Counted from the stretch's first letter, positions 43,534-55,479 are shown. The stretch is DNA of 64,000 bases from Euclidia mi (GCA_944739405.2 OX123191.2:3328830-3392829); one strand, 5' to 3'. Notes: a model not told the origin generated them from the letters alone. A program made the numbers and translations.

Positions 43534-44016
43534 GGGTGGTTTCAGATTAGCGTTTTTTACGCGCCTATAAGCTCGTTTAGCGCATGCAGGCGCGTATAGG
43601 CGGGCCATTTGACACACGCGCAACTCGTACGAATCCAACGTTTCTACCGATCACGCCGAAGTATGCCCGTTTACGCGAGTTCATTTTTTTGAAGTGTTTA
43701 ATTTAGCGCGCGCGTAAGCGCGTATGCTGAATTGGCCGTATCATCATCATCATCAGCCTTTGACAGTCCACTGCTGTACTAGGCCTCTCCTTTGAAAGGA
43801 GGAATTAGCCTACTATACTATGCTGGCCAAACGGGTTGGTATAGGGTTTGTATCAAGTTTTCCTTCTCTTACAGTGTTGTTCTCTGCATGGTATGCTCCC
43901 TCTGTCGGCTTTTACGACATCCACGGGATGATATGGAGTGGTGACATTATGTATTCTTAATCCGTCACCACACGGACCGTATACGTGCAGAAAAATACGC
44001 TAATCTGAAATCGCCC
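43534..44016. mobile_element. Tourist/Harbinger-type MITE, copy 2, carrying a nested insertion
   Basis: Inverted ends GGGTGGTTTCAGATTAGCG (left) and GGGCGATTTCAGATTAGCG (right, reverse complement), with TTA duplications at 43531-43533 and 44017-44019. About 233 bp of the interior is a later retroposon. Confidence 0.85.
43742..43974 (-). mobile_element. Retroposon (LINE 3' end) nested in the MITE
   Basis: On the minus strand: ...CGTGGATGTCGTAAAAGCC, GAGAACAACACTGTAAGAG, AACCCTATACCAACCCG and AGCAGTGGACTGTCAAAGG with an ATG-repeat tail. Imperfect target duplications GGCCGTAT (43734-43741) and GACCGTAT (43975-43982). A plus-strand copy lies at 46299-46528. Confidence 0.75.
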
Positions 44017-44306
44017 TTAACGTGTTAGATCGAAAGTGGTTTGCATCAAACTAGCGGTGCTTGTTCACAACGAACTACTTATAGGTTATAACTGTCTGCC
44101 CTTTGAGTCGTTTACTTATTCTGTGGTCTATGTGACATTCAGTAAGCCACCTCACTCAATTTATTTGTACCGTAAAAATGTCTGATATTTAAACACATAC
44201 GTTTAAAGTTTATCAAAATAAAAATCAAAATAATTCAACTCAAATATCTTGGGTGCCTGTAATTGTGTTTTTTTTAATTAACTATCTTTGATTCCTACAT
44301 CGTGGT

Positions 44307-44701
44307 CATCATCCTCATCATCCTCTTAGCGTTATCCCAGTTTCTATCTGGGGTCCGCTTTCTAGTCTAACCGGATGTGGCTGAATATTAGCTTTTCCAC
44401 AGAGCGACTGCCTGTCTCACCTCCGCAACCCGAAGGGAAAACTATATTCCATGGTTTAGACTAGTGTCAGTTTATTTAGAAGGTACTGACGCCCTATAGC
44501 GACTGTCAAAGATCTTCATGGCAACCGGGACCGACGGCTAAACGTGCTCTCCGAGGCACGGGACAAGCGATAATTAACAATTCAATACGCACATAACTCC
44601 AAAAAGTCATTGGTGCGCGCCGTGGATTCGAACCCGATACCCTCTGCATGGCAGTCTGTTGGATATATCCACTCGGCTATCGCTGCCTTAATGATAATGA
44701 T
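44307..44701 (-). mobile_element. SINE family C, full-length with target duplication
   Basis: On the minus strand: tRNA-like head GGCAGCGATAGCCGAGTGG with B box GGGTTCGAATCC (44617-44631), a long body and a GAT-repeat tail. Target duplications GATTCCTACATCGTGGT (44290-44306) and GATTCCTATATCGTGGT (44702-44718) differ by one base. Length 395 bp, longer than families A and B. Confidence 0.9.
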
Positions 44702-44718
44702 GATTCCTATATCGTGGT

Positions 44719-44815
44719 GAACCTTAAAAACGTTCAAGCAACAGCCACACAAAAAATAACCAGATTCGAAAAAAAAAATTGAAAGATCACACAAAAGATT
44801 GTCGCGTGTATAAAT
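44719..44815 (-). mobile_element. Bm1-type SINE, degenerate
   Basis: Contains ACGTTCAAGCAACAG, AACCAGATTCGAA and AGATCACACAAAAGATTG, in the order of a minus-strand Bm1 body. The SINE C insertion separates it from its 3' side. Confidence 0.4.
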
Positions 44816-44874
44816 AAGTACATGAACTTTGGTTTTTGTAATTTTACCATCATCATATAAAATGTTACAAAACC

Positions 44875-45800
44875 AATAAAACAGCAATAATACCACCTAA
44901 TATCAGATACACAAATGATACCATTGAGGAAGTTGAAACTGCTAAATTCTTGGGCATAATAATTGACAAAAATTGTAATTGGAAAGCGCACATTGATGAA
45001 TTGTGTGTTAAGATGCAAAGGTTTGTGTACGTGCTAAGCAGAATGACCCTAGTGCGTAGCTGGTATCGATGTAGCCTTATATAAATACCATGGTTACGTT
45101 TCCTCTATTCTGCGCTATGGGATTATAATATGGGGCAATTCCGCTGATATTATCAAGGCATTTCGAGCCCAAAAGAAATGTATGCGGGTGATAGATAAAG
45201 CACACCCGTTAGACAGCTGTGTTCCTTTATTTAAAAAGTTTAAAATATTGCCTCTGCCAGCCTTATTATATATTTGAAATTTGTATCTTTTTACATAGAC
45301 ACATAAATTTATTTGAAATGCATAATGATGTTGTAATTAGGAAAAGTCGGCAAACTCATAAACTAAATGTACCCCAATAAGGGATTTCATTATTTTCAAA
45401 TAATGTATTTTGTATGGCAATACGCATTTATAAGAAATTACCCAATGCGTTTAAAACATTAAATTTTATAACATTTTAAAATACATTATTCAAATATCTA
45501 TTAGAGAAATGTTATTACACAACCAATGACTTTTTGAATGAAAAATTTGACATAAATATCAAACTGGACATTTAACTTTACATATTTGACATTGTTTTTA
45601 GTTTTTGTATTTATATTTAATGAATATTTTATCTGCAGTACTATTATTATGATTACTTTACCATTAACTCCTGTGTTCTGTATGCATTTGTACGCTGGAA
45701 ACAGCAGAATATTATGGACATCATTGTTTTTGTAACACCTATTCTAACAATATTCTGACAAATAAACATAATGATATGATGATGATGATGATGGTGATAA
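44875..45800 (+). pseudogene. CR1/Jockey-type LINE, RT C-terminal part and tail
   Basis: The plus strand reads ETAKFLGIIIDKNCNWKAHI, after a frameshift ILRYGIIIWGNSADIIKAF and QKKCMRVIDKAHPLDSCVPL, then many stops. The pattern (FLG..ID....W..HI ... YG...WG ... QK...R.I) is that of CR1/Jockey ORF2 behind the RT core. It ends with CAAATAAACATAATG and an ATG-repeat tail at 45775-45796. Confidence 0.75.
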
Positions 45801-46298
45801 AATAAAAATGTCACAAGAATTCCAAACAATTATATTTTTTAAACATTTACACTACTCATATCATGCCATCTATCAATATTATTCTAACCCACAGTATTAC
45901 AGCTATATAAAGCCAGTTCGACACGATATAATGCAATAACGATTGTATCTTTACATATGCAGCCATAGTGACCGTTAGCCTGCATTAGAGGCCATAAATA
46001 TGAATTTATGACCAATAACTGGTCACCAAAAGGCTGGTATGAGCAATAACTGGTCACCAAAAGGCTAACATGACTGTATTAGTGGGGTTCCGTGTAACAT
46101 TGATTAATGACTGCGGTAAAAAATATATAGAATATTGGAGATATTTCATGTCATAGAAGGGTTAGTTTTATTTACTCGTAGGTATAACCGAACTGGATAA
46201 TGTTGCTTATAAATCAACAGTGCCAGTCGCTAGAAGATTAGATATTTGAAATAACTATTTGAAGATCTATGTTTGTTGTACCTATATACTTGTCCATG
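45801..46298. other. AT-rich, no gene
   Basis: Contains only the 31-bp tandem listed separately. Confidence 0.45.
46013..46066. repeat. Two direct copies of a 31-bp unit
   Basis: CAATAACTGGTCACCAAAAG is present at 46013 and again at 46044. Confidence 0.9.
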
Positions 46299-46528
46299 TG
46301 GTGACAGATTAAGAATACGAAATGTCACCACCCCCTATCATCCCATACGTGTCGTAAGAGCCGACATAGGGAGCATATTATGCAGAGAACAACACTGTAA
46401 GAGAAGGAAAACTTGAAACAAACCCTATACCAACCCGTTTAGCTAGCGTCGTATAGTAGGTCAATACCTCCTTTCAAAGGAGAGGCCTTGTCCAGCAGTG
46501 GACTGTTAAAGGCTGATGATGATGACCT
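46299..46528 (+). mobile_element. Retroposon (LINE 3' end), plus copy of the 43.7-kb family
   Basis: Starts GTGGTGACAGATTAAGAATAC, has CGTGTCGTAAGAGCC, CAGAGAACAACACTGTAAG and CCTTGTCCAGCAGTGGACTG and ends in GATGATGATGA. Confidence 0.75.
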
Positions 46529-47395
46529 ATTTACTGAGTGTAGGTGCTTTAGTTTTATCTAACGATCCTTCTTGCTAAATTTGCCTTCTTTTTTATCGCG
46601 GTATGATAATGCATAGCTCATGTCGTTTCATAATAAGCAGGTCATCAAAGACAAAAAATAATCTAATTGATAAAATCCGATCATTACCTATATTTGAACA
46701 ATAGCGTTCGAAGGCAAAGAAATATCTTTTATGATTGTCGGAGTATAAAGAGCTATTTGCAACCTATATAATATCTACGTTAGTGAACGCAATCAAGATC
46801 CATTAAATTTATATTACAGTAAACCGCCAGACATTTTATTAAGAAACATAACTACCAATACGTAGCAGAAATAATCTTAAATCTCCTATGTTTAACCCTC
46901 TGCCTATTAATAATGACATAGCCATCAATAAGTTAAAGATTACAAACACTTACACATCAAAATTAATCTGTTATTACGACACTCACATTTCACACACGTA
47001 AGCCTTCACTAATACGCACACAAGTAAACAGTCCGATACAATAAGCAATATCTCAGCGCTTTTCCCTGCTGTGAAGATATTTAAGTATGTGGATGGAAAT
47101 ATATTGTTTATAAGCCGCTTATCTTCCAACACAACTTGTAACAAAGCTATGAAAATAAGGAATTATATTCTGCAGGCAATTTACTCTCTGCGACGGTAAG
47201 AGACTGTCTTGCGGTCAATGTTATCTTATCATGTATTCCAATAAATCATATGTCTATTTTCGTTGATCTTAAGCCAATAAGTATCTTTTGATGTATTGTA
47301 TCAAATTGCATCTTTACTGGTTGTACGATTAAATTAAATAGGTTATCAAAATGATGTTTTTCCATGCTATAATTCAATCATGTTTTTAATGATGC
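46529..47395. other. No feature seen
   Basis: AT-rich with no open frame of interest. Confidence 0.4.
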
Positions 47396-47406
47396 ACATA
47401 AATTTA

Positions 47407-47658
47407 CTGCCTCAGTGATCCAGTGGATAGCGTATGCGACTGCTGATCGGAGGTCCCAGGTTCGATTCCCGGGTCGGCCAAAAGTGTTACTGGGTTTTCC
47501 AAATGCTCAGTAGCAGCAGAGTCTGGTGATGTGCCCGGTAACGGCAATAGGCTCGCCCCCTATTACGTGGGATCTAAAAGTTCATGGCGAAATGTGGGTG
47601 TAATATTACACCTCTGCCTACCCCTTCGGGATACAGGCGTCAGTCCATAAATAAAAAA
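47407..47658 (+). mobile_element. SINE family A with an alternative head
   Basis: Head CCTCAGTGATCCAGTGGATAG and B box GGTTCGATTCCCGGG fit a tRNA better than the other copies (A box TGATCCAGTGG). The body and 3' end are standard. Perfect target duplications ACATAAATTTA at 47396-47406 and 47659-47669. Confidence 0.9.
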
Positions 47659-47669
47659 ACATAAATTTA

Positions 47670-48989
47670 ATTTAGGAAGTGAGTCCCTTTAGGTGCATTA
47701 GGTCAAATGCAGGTGGATTTTGGGGATTTCATAGTGTTTATTCAAATATGGCCAAAATTGTAAGCTTATCGCAAAATAATAAGATGGATAAAAAAGGAAA
47801 ACAACGGTCTCTTTTTATGGATTTACAAGCTATATCCAACTTTTTTCGCTTTTAAGTTAAGACTTTTGAGTTTCGCTTGTGGGGGTTTATTATTTTGTCC
47901 AAAAAGATTGATGTAATAAAAGCTACTCTAATAGTAGCGGGTGACGTAGGAAGTATGATAAACATTATTTTGTAGACACCACAGTATTGTAATATAGGAG
48001 TGGTAGTTGAGCCAATGGTGTACGTGAGTAGGGCGATATAATTACGTACCACTTACGCGTACTTTCTGAAGTATCCAATATTGCGCTACTGCTACAATTA
48101 TTTGGATTGATCGCGTATGTACTGATTCGAATTGAGCTGGAAGTAAAAATTAAATCTTCATTACGCTTTGTTATCTGGCCTTACAGTTATAGATATTTGT
48201 TTTAGTTTTAAAGTTGTTACTTAAGATGTCCATGTCGTAACCTTTTGAGGTATGCCTCATATTCTTACTGGGTGGAAACCCCATAATAATCACATTTTGA
48301 GGTTAATTTTTTAAAGTTCAAAATAAGTGAAAAAAAATCATAGAAAATTTTCTGTACGTTCCTAAAGTTTCAAAATTTAACCATATGGTTTTTGATTAGG
48401 TCTGTACGAAATGACATTGTTAATTAAAACAAATCACACTCCTAACAATATTTACTGTCGCTTACCCTCAAATGGTCCTAATTATCCTAACAGGAAAAAC
48501 CATCGTAAATAAAAACAACCCAATTAATGAGTTCCAACCCAAATGATTTAACTGCACCATTTATTTTATTTCTGTTGAAGAAAAAGAGCATACCTGTGCT
48601 TTTTCTGTTCATCAAGTGGAGCCAATATGACATAACCGGCTATTGGTTAATGGCAGAAGAACAAGGAAATTGTTATAAGTTAATTATCTATAAAAAATAC
48701 TATAAGCGCTTTTATACAACGCGAAAGCACATTGTGATTATTTCTTATAAAATTATACATACATGCTTACATACATGCATTAGACTTTTATAAGTTTTTA
48801 AACTGGCTAACCGACTAAGGTATGAATTAAAAAAAAGAGAAATTGTGCTCAATCAGTCTTTATTTTAGAAAATTAAATAAAACAATTGTTACTCATTGTA
48901 AGTTAGTCTTGCATTATACATTCATGCTGACATTCTAGGTATGACAAAAAAATATAAACTTAAAATGTCGTACCTAAGGACCACTTTTA
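47670..48989. other. No gene recognised
   Basis: Several AT-driven open frames (47852-48052 minus, 48527-48793 plus) without domains. No repeat recognised. Confidence 0.4.
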
Positions 48990-49190
48990 GGTATGACGGT
49001 AGGCGTTTGGTCCTCGTCGTCCGCATATCTGCGTCTACAGTTGCCGTAAATCGCCTCGCTACGTCCGTTGCCGGGGGAGTCCTCCACAGCAAAGAAACTA
49101 CCCAAAACAACCGTGTCCGATGAAGACATGCGTCAGGCGGAAGGTGAGGACACCGTGGCGGCCTTCAGCCGCTCCACAAAGAGTGTTCTT
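48990..49190 (-). pseudogene. R1-group LINE ORF2 fragment
   Basis: The minus strand reads TFRLTHVFIGHGCFG then a stop (49145-49100), the conserved segment ahead of the C-terminal zinc knuckle in R1-type ORF2. The better preserved paralogue at 55745-56150 reads FRLTQILTGHGCFGEYL. Short and decayed. Confidence 0.6.
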
Positions 49191-49348
49191 ACTATCGCTT
49201 TTGCCGTGTATCCATTCATTTGCACTCGAGTGAATGGATGGGTATCCATTCACTCAATCGATAAAACAATGATGATGACACATGTTAAATTAGTCACGGT
49301 GACAAATCTTGAGGCAGAATAACAATTTGCAAAAGAGGGACCTACTAA

Positions 49349-50859
49349 GGGTCGGAACATATCTGACGGAAGATCCGTCGCGTTTTATCGGCCACGTAAC
49401 GCCAATACATACAAATGTATAGAAAAACATTCAACCTTTCACACCTGACCGATGATCCGTTTGTACGTCGAGCGTACAGCGTCTGTTCCGTTTTCGTCAA
49501 CGAATTATCCGTCGACCTCTCGCGCACCACGTACCAAGTGATTTTTGACCTTTGAGTAAGGAATATACATGGAGAGGGCAAATAGTACATATAGAAAATT
49601 ACATTATACACATATATACGAAATCGACATAAAGCCACCAAACATAGTGTTGTCTCGTTTTGTATTAGGGATATCTCTGTCAGAAGAAAGAGATAGCCAT
49701 AGTTTACTGAATAAAAATAATCATGACGATATTTTATTAGAAATGTCATTCGTGCCAATGTCGCCATATTTTTCGCCAAGGTTTATGGTCCATCTGCTGT
49801 GAAATCGTTGTATATCGAACATAATAATTTTGTTTTTGTGCATAAATATGTCTGAAAACTAGATGTATCAGTGCTTCAGGCTGTGTTTCATTACCGCATG
49901 TATGGTGCCATTCATGTCCGGTACTTTCTCAGCAACACAGTATCGATATGGGCTCTCAGAGAATATTTTGTTACATGTTTGATACAAGGGTCGTCTTTCG
50001 CTTTGCCGCCCACATTTGCATTATGGAATAAACTAATCTGGCAAAAGATTTAAACTAACTAAAGTAACTTAGTACAAAAATGTATCATTTTCCTCTAACC
50101 GGGTCCATATCGATAACGATAACATTCTGAGTACAACCCAAATGGCATCCATTTTATTTGCCCAACGTCTCGTAGGTATGCACGCTAATTTCGTAGGTAT
50201 GCACGCTAAATTCGTAGGTATTGGACATACCATATCCAAGTCATTACCAGATCGGTGATTTTTAAGATCGTAAGATTCCAGGGCCGCCAGACCTTACTTA
50301 TTTTTTCAGAAACAAAATGTGTAGAATAATATAGTGTTAGTATGTGGTATGGAGAGTTCGCATACTTGCTAGCTTGGATCGTGTGCCAATTTTTAGGTAT
50401 GAGGTGCTAAAAGGTCCACGGGAACAATTTCTATACATATCTACATTGAAAACATGTTGTGTCATGCGCTGCAACTGCAACCCCTTCTATATCATTTGTA
50501 TACATTTTGTTAAAAACCGTAACCAAATCGTATCATCGTCTTTTATTTTTGAACCTCCATACCTTTAAAGGAAATATATTCAAAAAACGCATGGCTACTA
50601 TAAAAAATCTCCGAAGTCCGACATATTTTTAAAAGTCAAACTCGAATTGCAATATAAATAACTACAGGACTTCAGTGACTACATAACATCAGGGCACACG
50701 AAAAATTATTAGGTAAAAGAATATGACAGTAAAATATTGAGCTGCCCTGAGTGCGGCCCTCCACGAACAAACTGATATTATGTGTGCATAATATCCACGC
50801 TTTCAGCTCAATGTGTGCAGATACGCTCGACGCATTTTCCGTCAGATGTGTACCGACTC
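49349..50859. mobile_element. Possible TIR element, about 1.5 kb
   Basis: The left end GGGTCGGAACATATCTGACG (49349) and the right end, reverse complemented GAGTCGGTACACATCTGACG (50859), match at 17 of 20 positions. The interior includes a 144-codon minus-strand frame (49779-49345) with no recognisable transposase motif. No matching target duplication was found. Confidence 0.35.
50171..50222. repeat. 21-bp tandem repeat, 2.5 copies
   Basis: Unit CGTAGGTATGCACGCTAATT begins at 50171, 50192 and 50213. Confidence 0.95.
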
Positions 50860-50989
50860 ATTTGACGGAATAGACGCGACGTAAGATACGTTCGACGCAT
50901 CTTCCCTTATATTATGTGCAAAACAAACGTGCAGTTTTTATTCTCTCACTCTCATAGTCCCATAGGCAATTCTACACAACAGAGTCATA

Positions 50990-51115
50990 TCAGTCGCAGG
51001 ATTAACTCTTGACTATTACTGAGAATTCATAAAAAATCCAATAATACCTTGCTGGCCCAACTTGGGATTCGAACCCTTGATTATGATCCTAAGCCAGGCC
51101 AGCCAACAAAAACTC
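50990..51115 (-). mobile_element. SINE family A, 5' part, diverged
   Basis: On the minus strand: GGCTGGCCTGGCTTAGG head, B box GGGTTCGAATCCCAAG (51067-51082), then AAGGTATTATTGGATTTTTT and ATTCTCAGTAATAG, matching the family A body. The 3' module is absent. Confidence 0.6.
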
Positions 51116-52031
51116 TGTAGTAGGTACTTATTTAACCATTCAGTATTGTCTGAACAAGATAGCAAAAGAATGACTTCTTACCTATAACACTTAAAATAAC
51201 TAATTAGAATACACAATTATAGATGAATATAAAAGTCTATTAACATAATCTTACTGTTTTATTTCCTTTGAAAAACTTCGCGCCAAACGGACTCGCAAGC
51301 ACGGAGGTGCTTACGCCGCGGTGAATGTTCGCTGTGTAACGCTAACGACATTTCGTTCGAACGAAAGAGTGAGATAACCGACACTGTTTGTCATTCTTCT
51401 GTAAGCTAACCGCCAAACCTTTGATTAACCTTGTTATCTAACCACCATACCAGATTTTTTTTTGGGAGGGAAAATAAGGGTAAGCGACAATGTAAGGCGA
51501 CATTCGTTTGGATGAATTATCCTAAGCGCCTTCGATGATTGATTTGGTGACTAAGGAAAATAAAAATAAACGCCAAATAAAGTCACGGAAATGAGCCCTA
51601 AAAGTAATAAATGACATATATTTTATCCAAAGGAACTGCCCTTATATCCTAACCGAAATTTTGGTACACAAAGATTCAAGTAAAATTTGACTAATGTATG
51701 TTTTACAAAAAAGTATTTACAGCCCAAACTACTTAACGTTCAAGTAAAGAAAAAAATATTCAAAGCCAAAATTGCTTATCTTACAGTTTTGAAATATTAT
51801 TTTTATCCAACCACCATAATACAAAATACACCAAAAATAACTGTCGTTTATGAAGAAAAACTTAGTGTTCGAACCTCAATTCCTTTACCGCCTACACAAA
51901 CCGCCGCGACAAAAAGTTTGTCCTAGAGCCACGAAACTGAGACCATTAGACGCAGAAAAAAAAGCCGATTCTAACCATATATATAAGTCGATTTCGCCAA
52001 AAATGTCGCTTACCCCCTTTTGGCCGGAAGG

Positions 52032-52032
<1 letters not shown>
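51116..52032. other. No gene recognised
   Basis: Patches at 51290-51380 and 51430-51490 look repeat-like but were not placed. The open frame at 51850-52116 runs into the TA microsatellite and is not a gene. Confidence 0.4.

Positions 52033-52112
<80 letters not shown>
52033..52112. repeat. (TA)n microsatellite with ATCGAT ends
   Basis: About 36 uninterrupted TA units bounded by ATCGATAT and ATATCGAT, so the whole tract is palindromic. Confidence 0.95.
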
Positions 52113-52362
52113 CTGAGATTACGGAATACTCCTTCGGAAACTAGATCACACAATTTCACTTTATACGCTGATCGATGTTCCACTCCATGTGTGAGTACTT
52201 GTAAAGCTAGATGTGAGGTGCAATCTTCTGTTTACCTAGCCTTATTGTTCTATACTGAATAAACCATCACTGTAATAGTAAACTATGTAAATTACAGCTT
52301 AACTGTATTCCTGCTTTGTTTATTTTAAATTAATGTTGATTTCATTTTGGTTTTATTATTTA

Positions 52363-52569
52363 CTAGAGGACGCCAGCAGCTACGCCTGCTTTTTTTTTTA
52401 ATTTACCCGTTTTGGCCTATCCCGTGGAAATTCCGGGAAATCGCTTCTTAGTGCACCCCTACGGTCCCCAAGGAACATACATTCCGAATTTCAGCTTCCT
52501 GCACCCAATCGTTTCGGCTGTAGCGTGTCTGTCAGTCAGTCAGTAACGCAAGGATTTTATATATTAAGA
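52363..52569 (-). mobile_element. Helitron-like family H-A, complete short copy
   Basis: Collinear with 40538-40746, with CTAG at 52363-52366 and the TC end at 52569. Length 207 bp. The two copies look about 90 percent identical by eye. Confidence 0.8.
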
Positions 52570-53048
52570 TTTTAATATAAGTTTGAAGAAGACTGTAATC
52601 TACTTTACCTATGTATTCAGGAAAGAGATGGACTCCCAAAAAATTAATTTGGTTTATTATTAGTAACAAAAATTTTTTAACAAAAATAACCGCCTCCAAA
52701 ATCTGAAAAATGTGTGAAAATAGCACTAAAAAGTAAAAAATAAATTCCGTTATTTTTACTTCAATTCACTTATAAACATCACCTATTCAACTGAATATTA
52801 TATACTTGTACGAATTATACGTATCTACCACTTAATTCACATACCTGACACAATACATATTTTTATATAACTAACGAACTAAATTAAATACCTATCACCA
52901 GAAATCAGATAAGTATATTATATTTTTGGACTTAGTACTTAGAAAAAATATTTTATTAGGACTATAATATACAATTATACTTTTTATTGGAGTCGGTGCC
53001 AGCCAAACATTTTAGTAAATAATTTCGGTTATTTTTTGTTAATTTTTA
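52570..53048. other. No feature seen
   Basis: AT-rich flank. Confidence 0.4.
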
Positions 53049-54300
53049 GGGTTCCGTACCTCGAAAGGAAAAAACGGAACCCTTATAGGATCACTTTGTT
53101 GTCCGTCCGTCTGTCAAGACCCTTTTTCTCAGGAATGCGTGAAGGTATCAAACTGAAATTTATACTAAATACTCGAATCTACGGTTCCATAGAGCTGTAA
53201 AAAAAACAAACTTCTAATCCAACGCAATCAAAAGATACAGCCGTATATGCTGCAAATTGCAGCATATTTTCAAACTCGCATTGGAATCAAAACCTACAGG
53301 GTACTTCCCGTGCACTCAGAATCTTGAAATTTGGTACGAAGCAACGTCTTATATCACTCATAAAGGAAAAATTGCGAAAACCGTAAATTTTTAGTTACAG
53401 CATATAAAAAAATATTTTTAATAAATTTAAAGTTACTACCCGTTTCTCTTGAACGCGTGGTGATATTAAATTGAAATTCATATCAAATACTCAGGTATAT
53501 AACACCGTAAGGCTGCAACAAAATCAAGCTTCTATGTCAACGCAATCAAAAGAAAGAGTAATATAAGCATATTTTCAAACTCGCGCCTACTCGCAAGTGA
53601 ATCAAAACCTACAGGGTACTTCCCGTGAACTCTGAATCTTGAAATTTGGTACGAAGTACCGTCTTGTATCACAAATGAAGGAAAAATTGCGAAAACCGTA
53701 ATTTTTTAGTTACAGCATATAAAAAAATATTTTTAATAAATTTAAAGTTACTACCCCTTTCTCTTGAACGCGTGAAGGTATTAAATTGAAATTCATATCA
53801 AATACTTAGGTATATAACACCGTTACGCTGCAACAAAATCAAGCTTCTATGTCAACGCAATCAAAAGAAAGAGCAATATAAGCATATTTTCAAACTCGCG
53901 CCTATTGGCAAGTGAATCAAAACCTACAGGGTACTTTCCGTGAGCTCAGAATCTTGAAATTTGATACGAAGCAACGCCTTATAGCACATATAAAGGAAAA
54001 ATTGCGAAAGCCATAAATTTTTAGTAACATCATATAAGAAAAATATTTTTAATAAATTTAAAGTTACTACCCCTTTCTCTTGAACGCGTCGAGGTATTAA
54101 ATTGAAATTCATATCAAATACACAGGTATATGACACCGTTAGGCTGTAATAAAATCAAACTGCTATGTCTACGCAATCAAAAGAAAGAGCAATATAATCA
54201 TATTTTCAAACTCGCGAGTACTCGCAAGGAAATCAAAACCTACAGGGTACTTTCCGTGAACTCACAATCTTGAAATATGGTACGAAGCAACGTCTTATAG
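53049..54300. repeat. Tandem array, period about 316 bp, in a GGGTTCCGTAC-ended element
   Basis: The element begins AGGGTTCCGTACCTC, which pairs with ACGGAACCC some 35 bp on to make a hairpin. Behind it lie about 3.7 tandem units starting at 53125, 53443, 53758 and 54074. Each has TTTCTCTTGAACGCGTG-like, ACGCAATCAAAAGA, TTTTCAAACTCGC, AAAACCTACAGGGTAC and GGAAAAATTGCGAAA blocks. Units 2-4 are closer to each other than to unit 1. No open frame spans a unit. A reversed, single-unit copy lies at 61514-61905. Confidence 0.85.
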
Positions 54301-54309
54301 CCCAGATAA

Positions 54310-54410
54310 AGGATGCGAAAGGCTGAGGACCGTGTGCTGTGGTGCGTGTTGGGAGGCCTATGTCCAGCAGTGGACTGCGATAGGCTGATTGAGATTGAGA
54401 TTTCAAATAA
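54310..54410 (+). mobile_element. LINE-B-type 3' end
   Basis: Reads GTGTTGGGAGGCCTATGTCC, AGCAGTGGACTGCGATAGG, CTGATTGAGATTGAGA. This is the 3' end typical of LINE-B relatives, here joined to the tandem array. Confidence 0.6.
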
Positions 54411-54624
54411 TTACATAGTCTTCAAACCTTTTTGCTAATTATTCTGTACTTTATAAGTATTTTTGTAACAGATTTCTAATAGTCACTAAAAACTTTGTAA
54501 ATCAATGACTTTGATAAAAAATCTTACCATCATTCATCAGCAGACTTTTGCAAGGCTGCTGCAAGTCTGGTATAGGTACCTATTTAAGTTATATTGTAAA
54601 ATAAGCGATATATTATTATGTTAA

Positions 54625-55160
54625 TCTACACTAATATTATAAAGAGGAAAATTTTTTATTTTTGTTTGTTTGTAATGGATAAACTCAAAAACTACTGGAT
54701 CGATTTTAAAAATTCTTTCACCATTAGAAAGCTACATTATCTGCAAGTTACATAGGCTATATTTTATTTTAGAAAAAATAGGGGTCCGTAAGATATTTGG
54801 ATTTTTCGGACCAAAGGTGTAAATAATCATCCAAAAAAGTTCCTTATTTGGCGTACGCCGCCTAAACTATAAAAGATGGTTCCAACCATAAAATGTTCTA
54901 ATTAATTAAAGACCTTAAAAATATCTACAAAAAAGTTCGGAACACACTATACCCATCTATTTCGAGTTAAGCACAACAACCATGTTTTTATTTAAAAATC
55001 TTGATTTTTTAGGACTTCATTTAAACGCATTTATTTTACACATGTCATTACTTCTTATCAAAATAAACTATTTTGTCACAAAGTACTGTTTATGTCGATA
55101 ATATTTAGTCTTATATTCATTAAAATTGGACGTTTGGTTTGAAAGTTATGGCGAAATCAA
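54625..55160 (+). mobile_element. Helitron-like element, 3' end missing
   Basis: Starts TCTACACTAATATTATAAAG after A, a common lepidopteran Helitron start, followed by AACTCAAAAACTACTGGATCG. Its 3' end is not seen before the next Helitron start at 55161. Confidence 0.6.
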
Positions 55161-55479
55161 TCTATACATATAAATGAAATTGGAGTGTCTGTTGTAATAT
55201 TAAAATAATCGCGTTTTACTAAATGCATATGGATGTTACACGGTACATAATATACCTACCGAAATGACATTTTTACAATGTTTATCTATCTGTCTGTCTG
55301 TCGGTCTGTCTGTCTGTCTGTCTGTTTGTTCTCGCTAATCTCTGGAACGGCTGAACCGATTTTGACGGGATGTTCACTGGCGGATAGCTGATGTACCAAG
55401 AAGTAACTTAGGCTATAAATTAACCGGGTACGCGAAGTAGTTGCCTCAGGACGCGGGTGAAACCGCGGGAAACAGCTAG
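55161..55479 (+). mobile_element. Helitron-like element, 319 bp, both ends present
   Basis: Starts TCTATACATATAAATGAAAT after A and ends GTGAAACCGCGGGAAACAGCTAG before T, with a small hairpin (CCGCG region) near the 3' end. It contains a (TCTG)n tract at 55287-55325. No coding capacity. Confidence 0.75.

Noticed and set aside
49345..49779. 144-codon minus-strand frame as a host gene
   Set aside because: It starts inside a possible inverted terminal repeat and has no recognisable motif, signal or codon pattern.
49941..50115. Two TATCGATA octamers as DRE promoter elements
   Set aside because: An 8-mer of this composition is expected by chance a few times in 64 kb of AT-rich DNA.
50171..50222. 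Regularly spaced 21-bp repeats as a CRISPR-like array
   Set aside because: The copies are contiguous without spacers, and the genome is eukaryotic.
51850..52262. Plus-strand frames rich in alternating Y and I
   Set aside because: They are a translation of the TA microsatellite.
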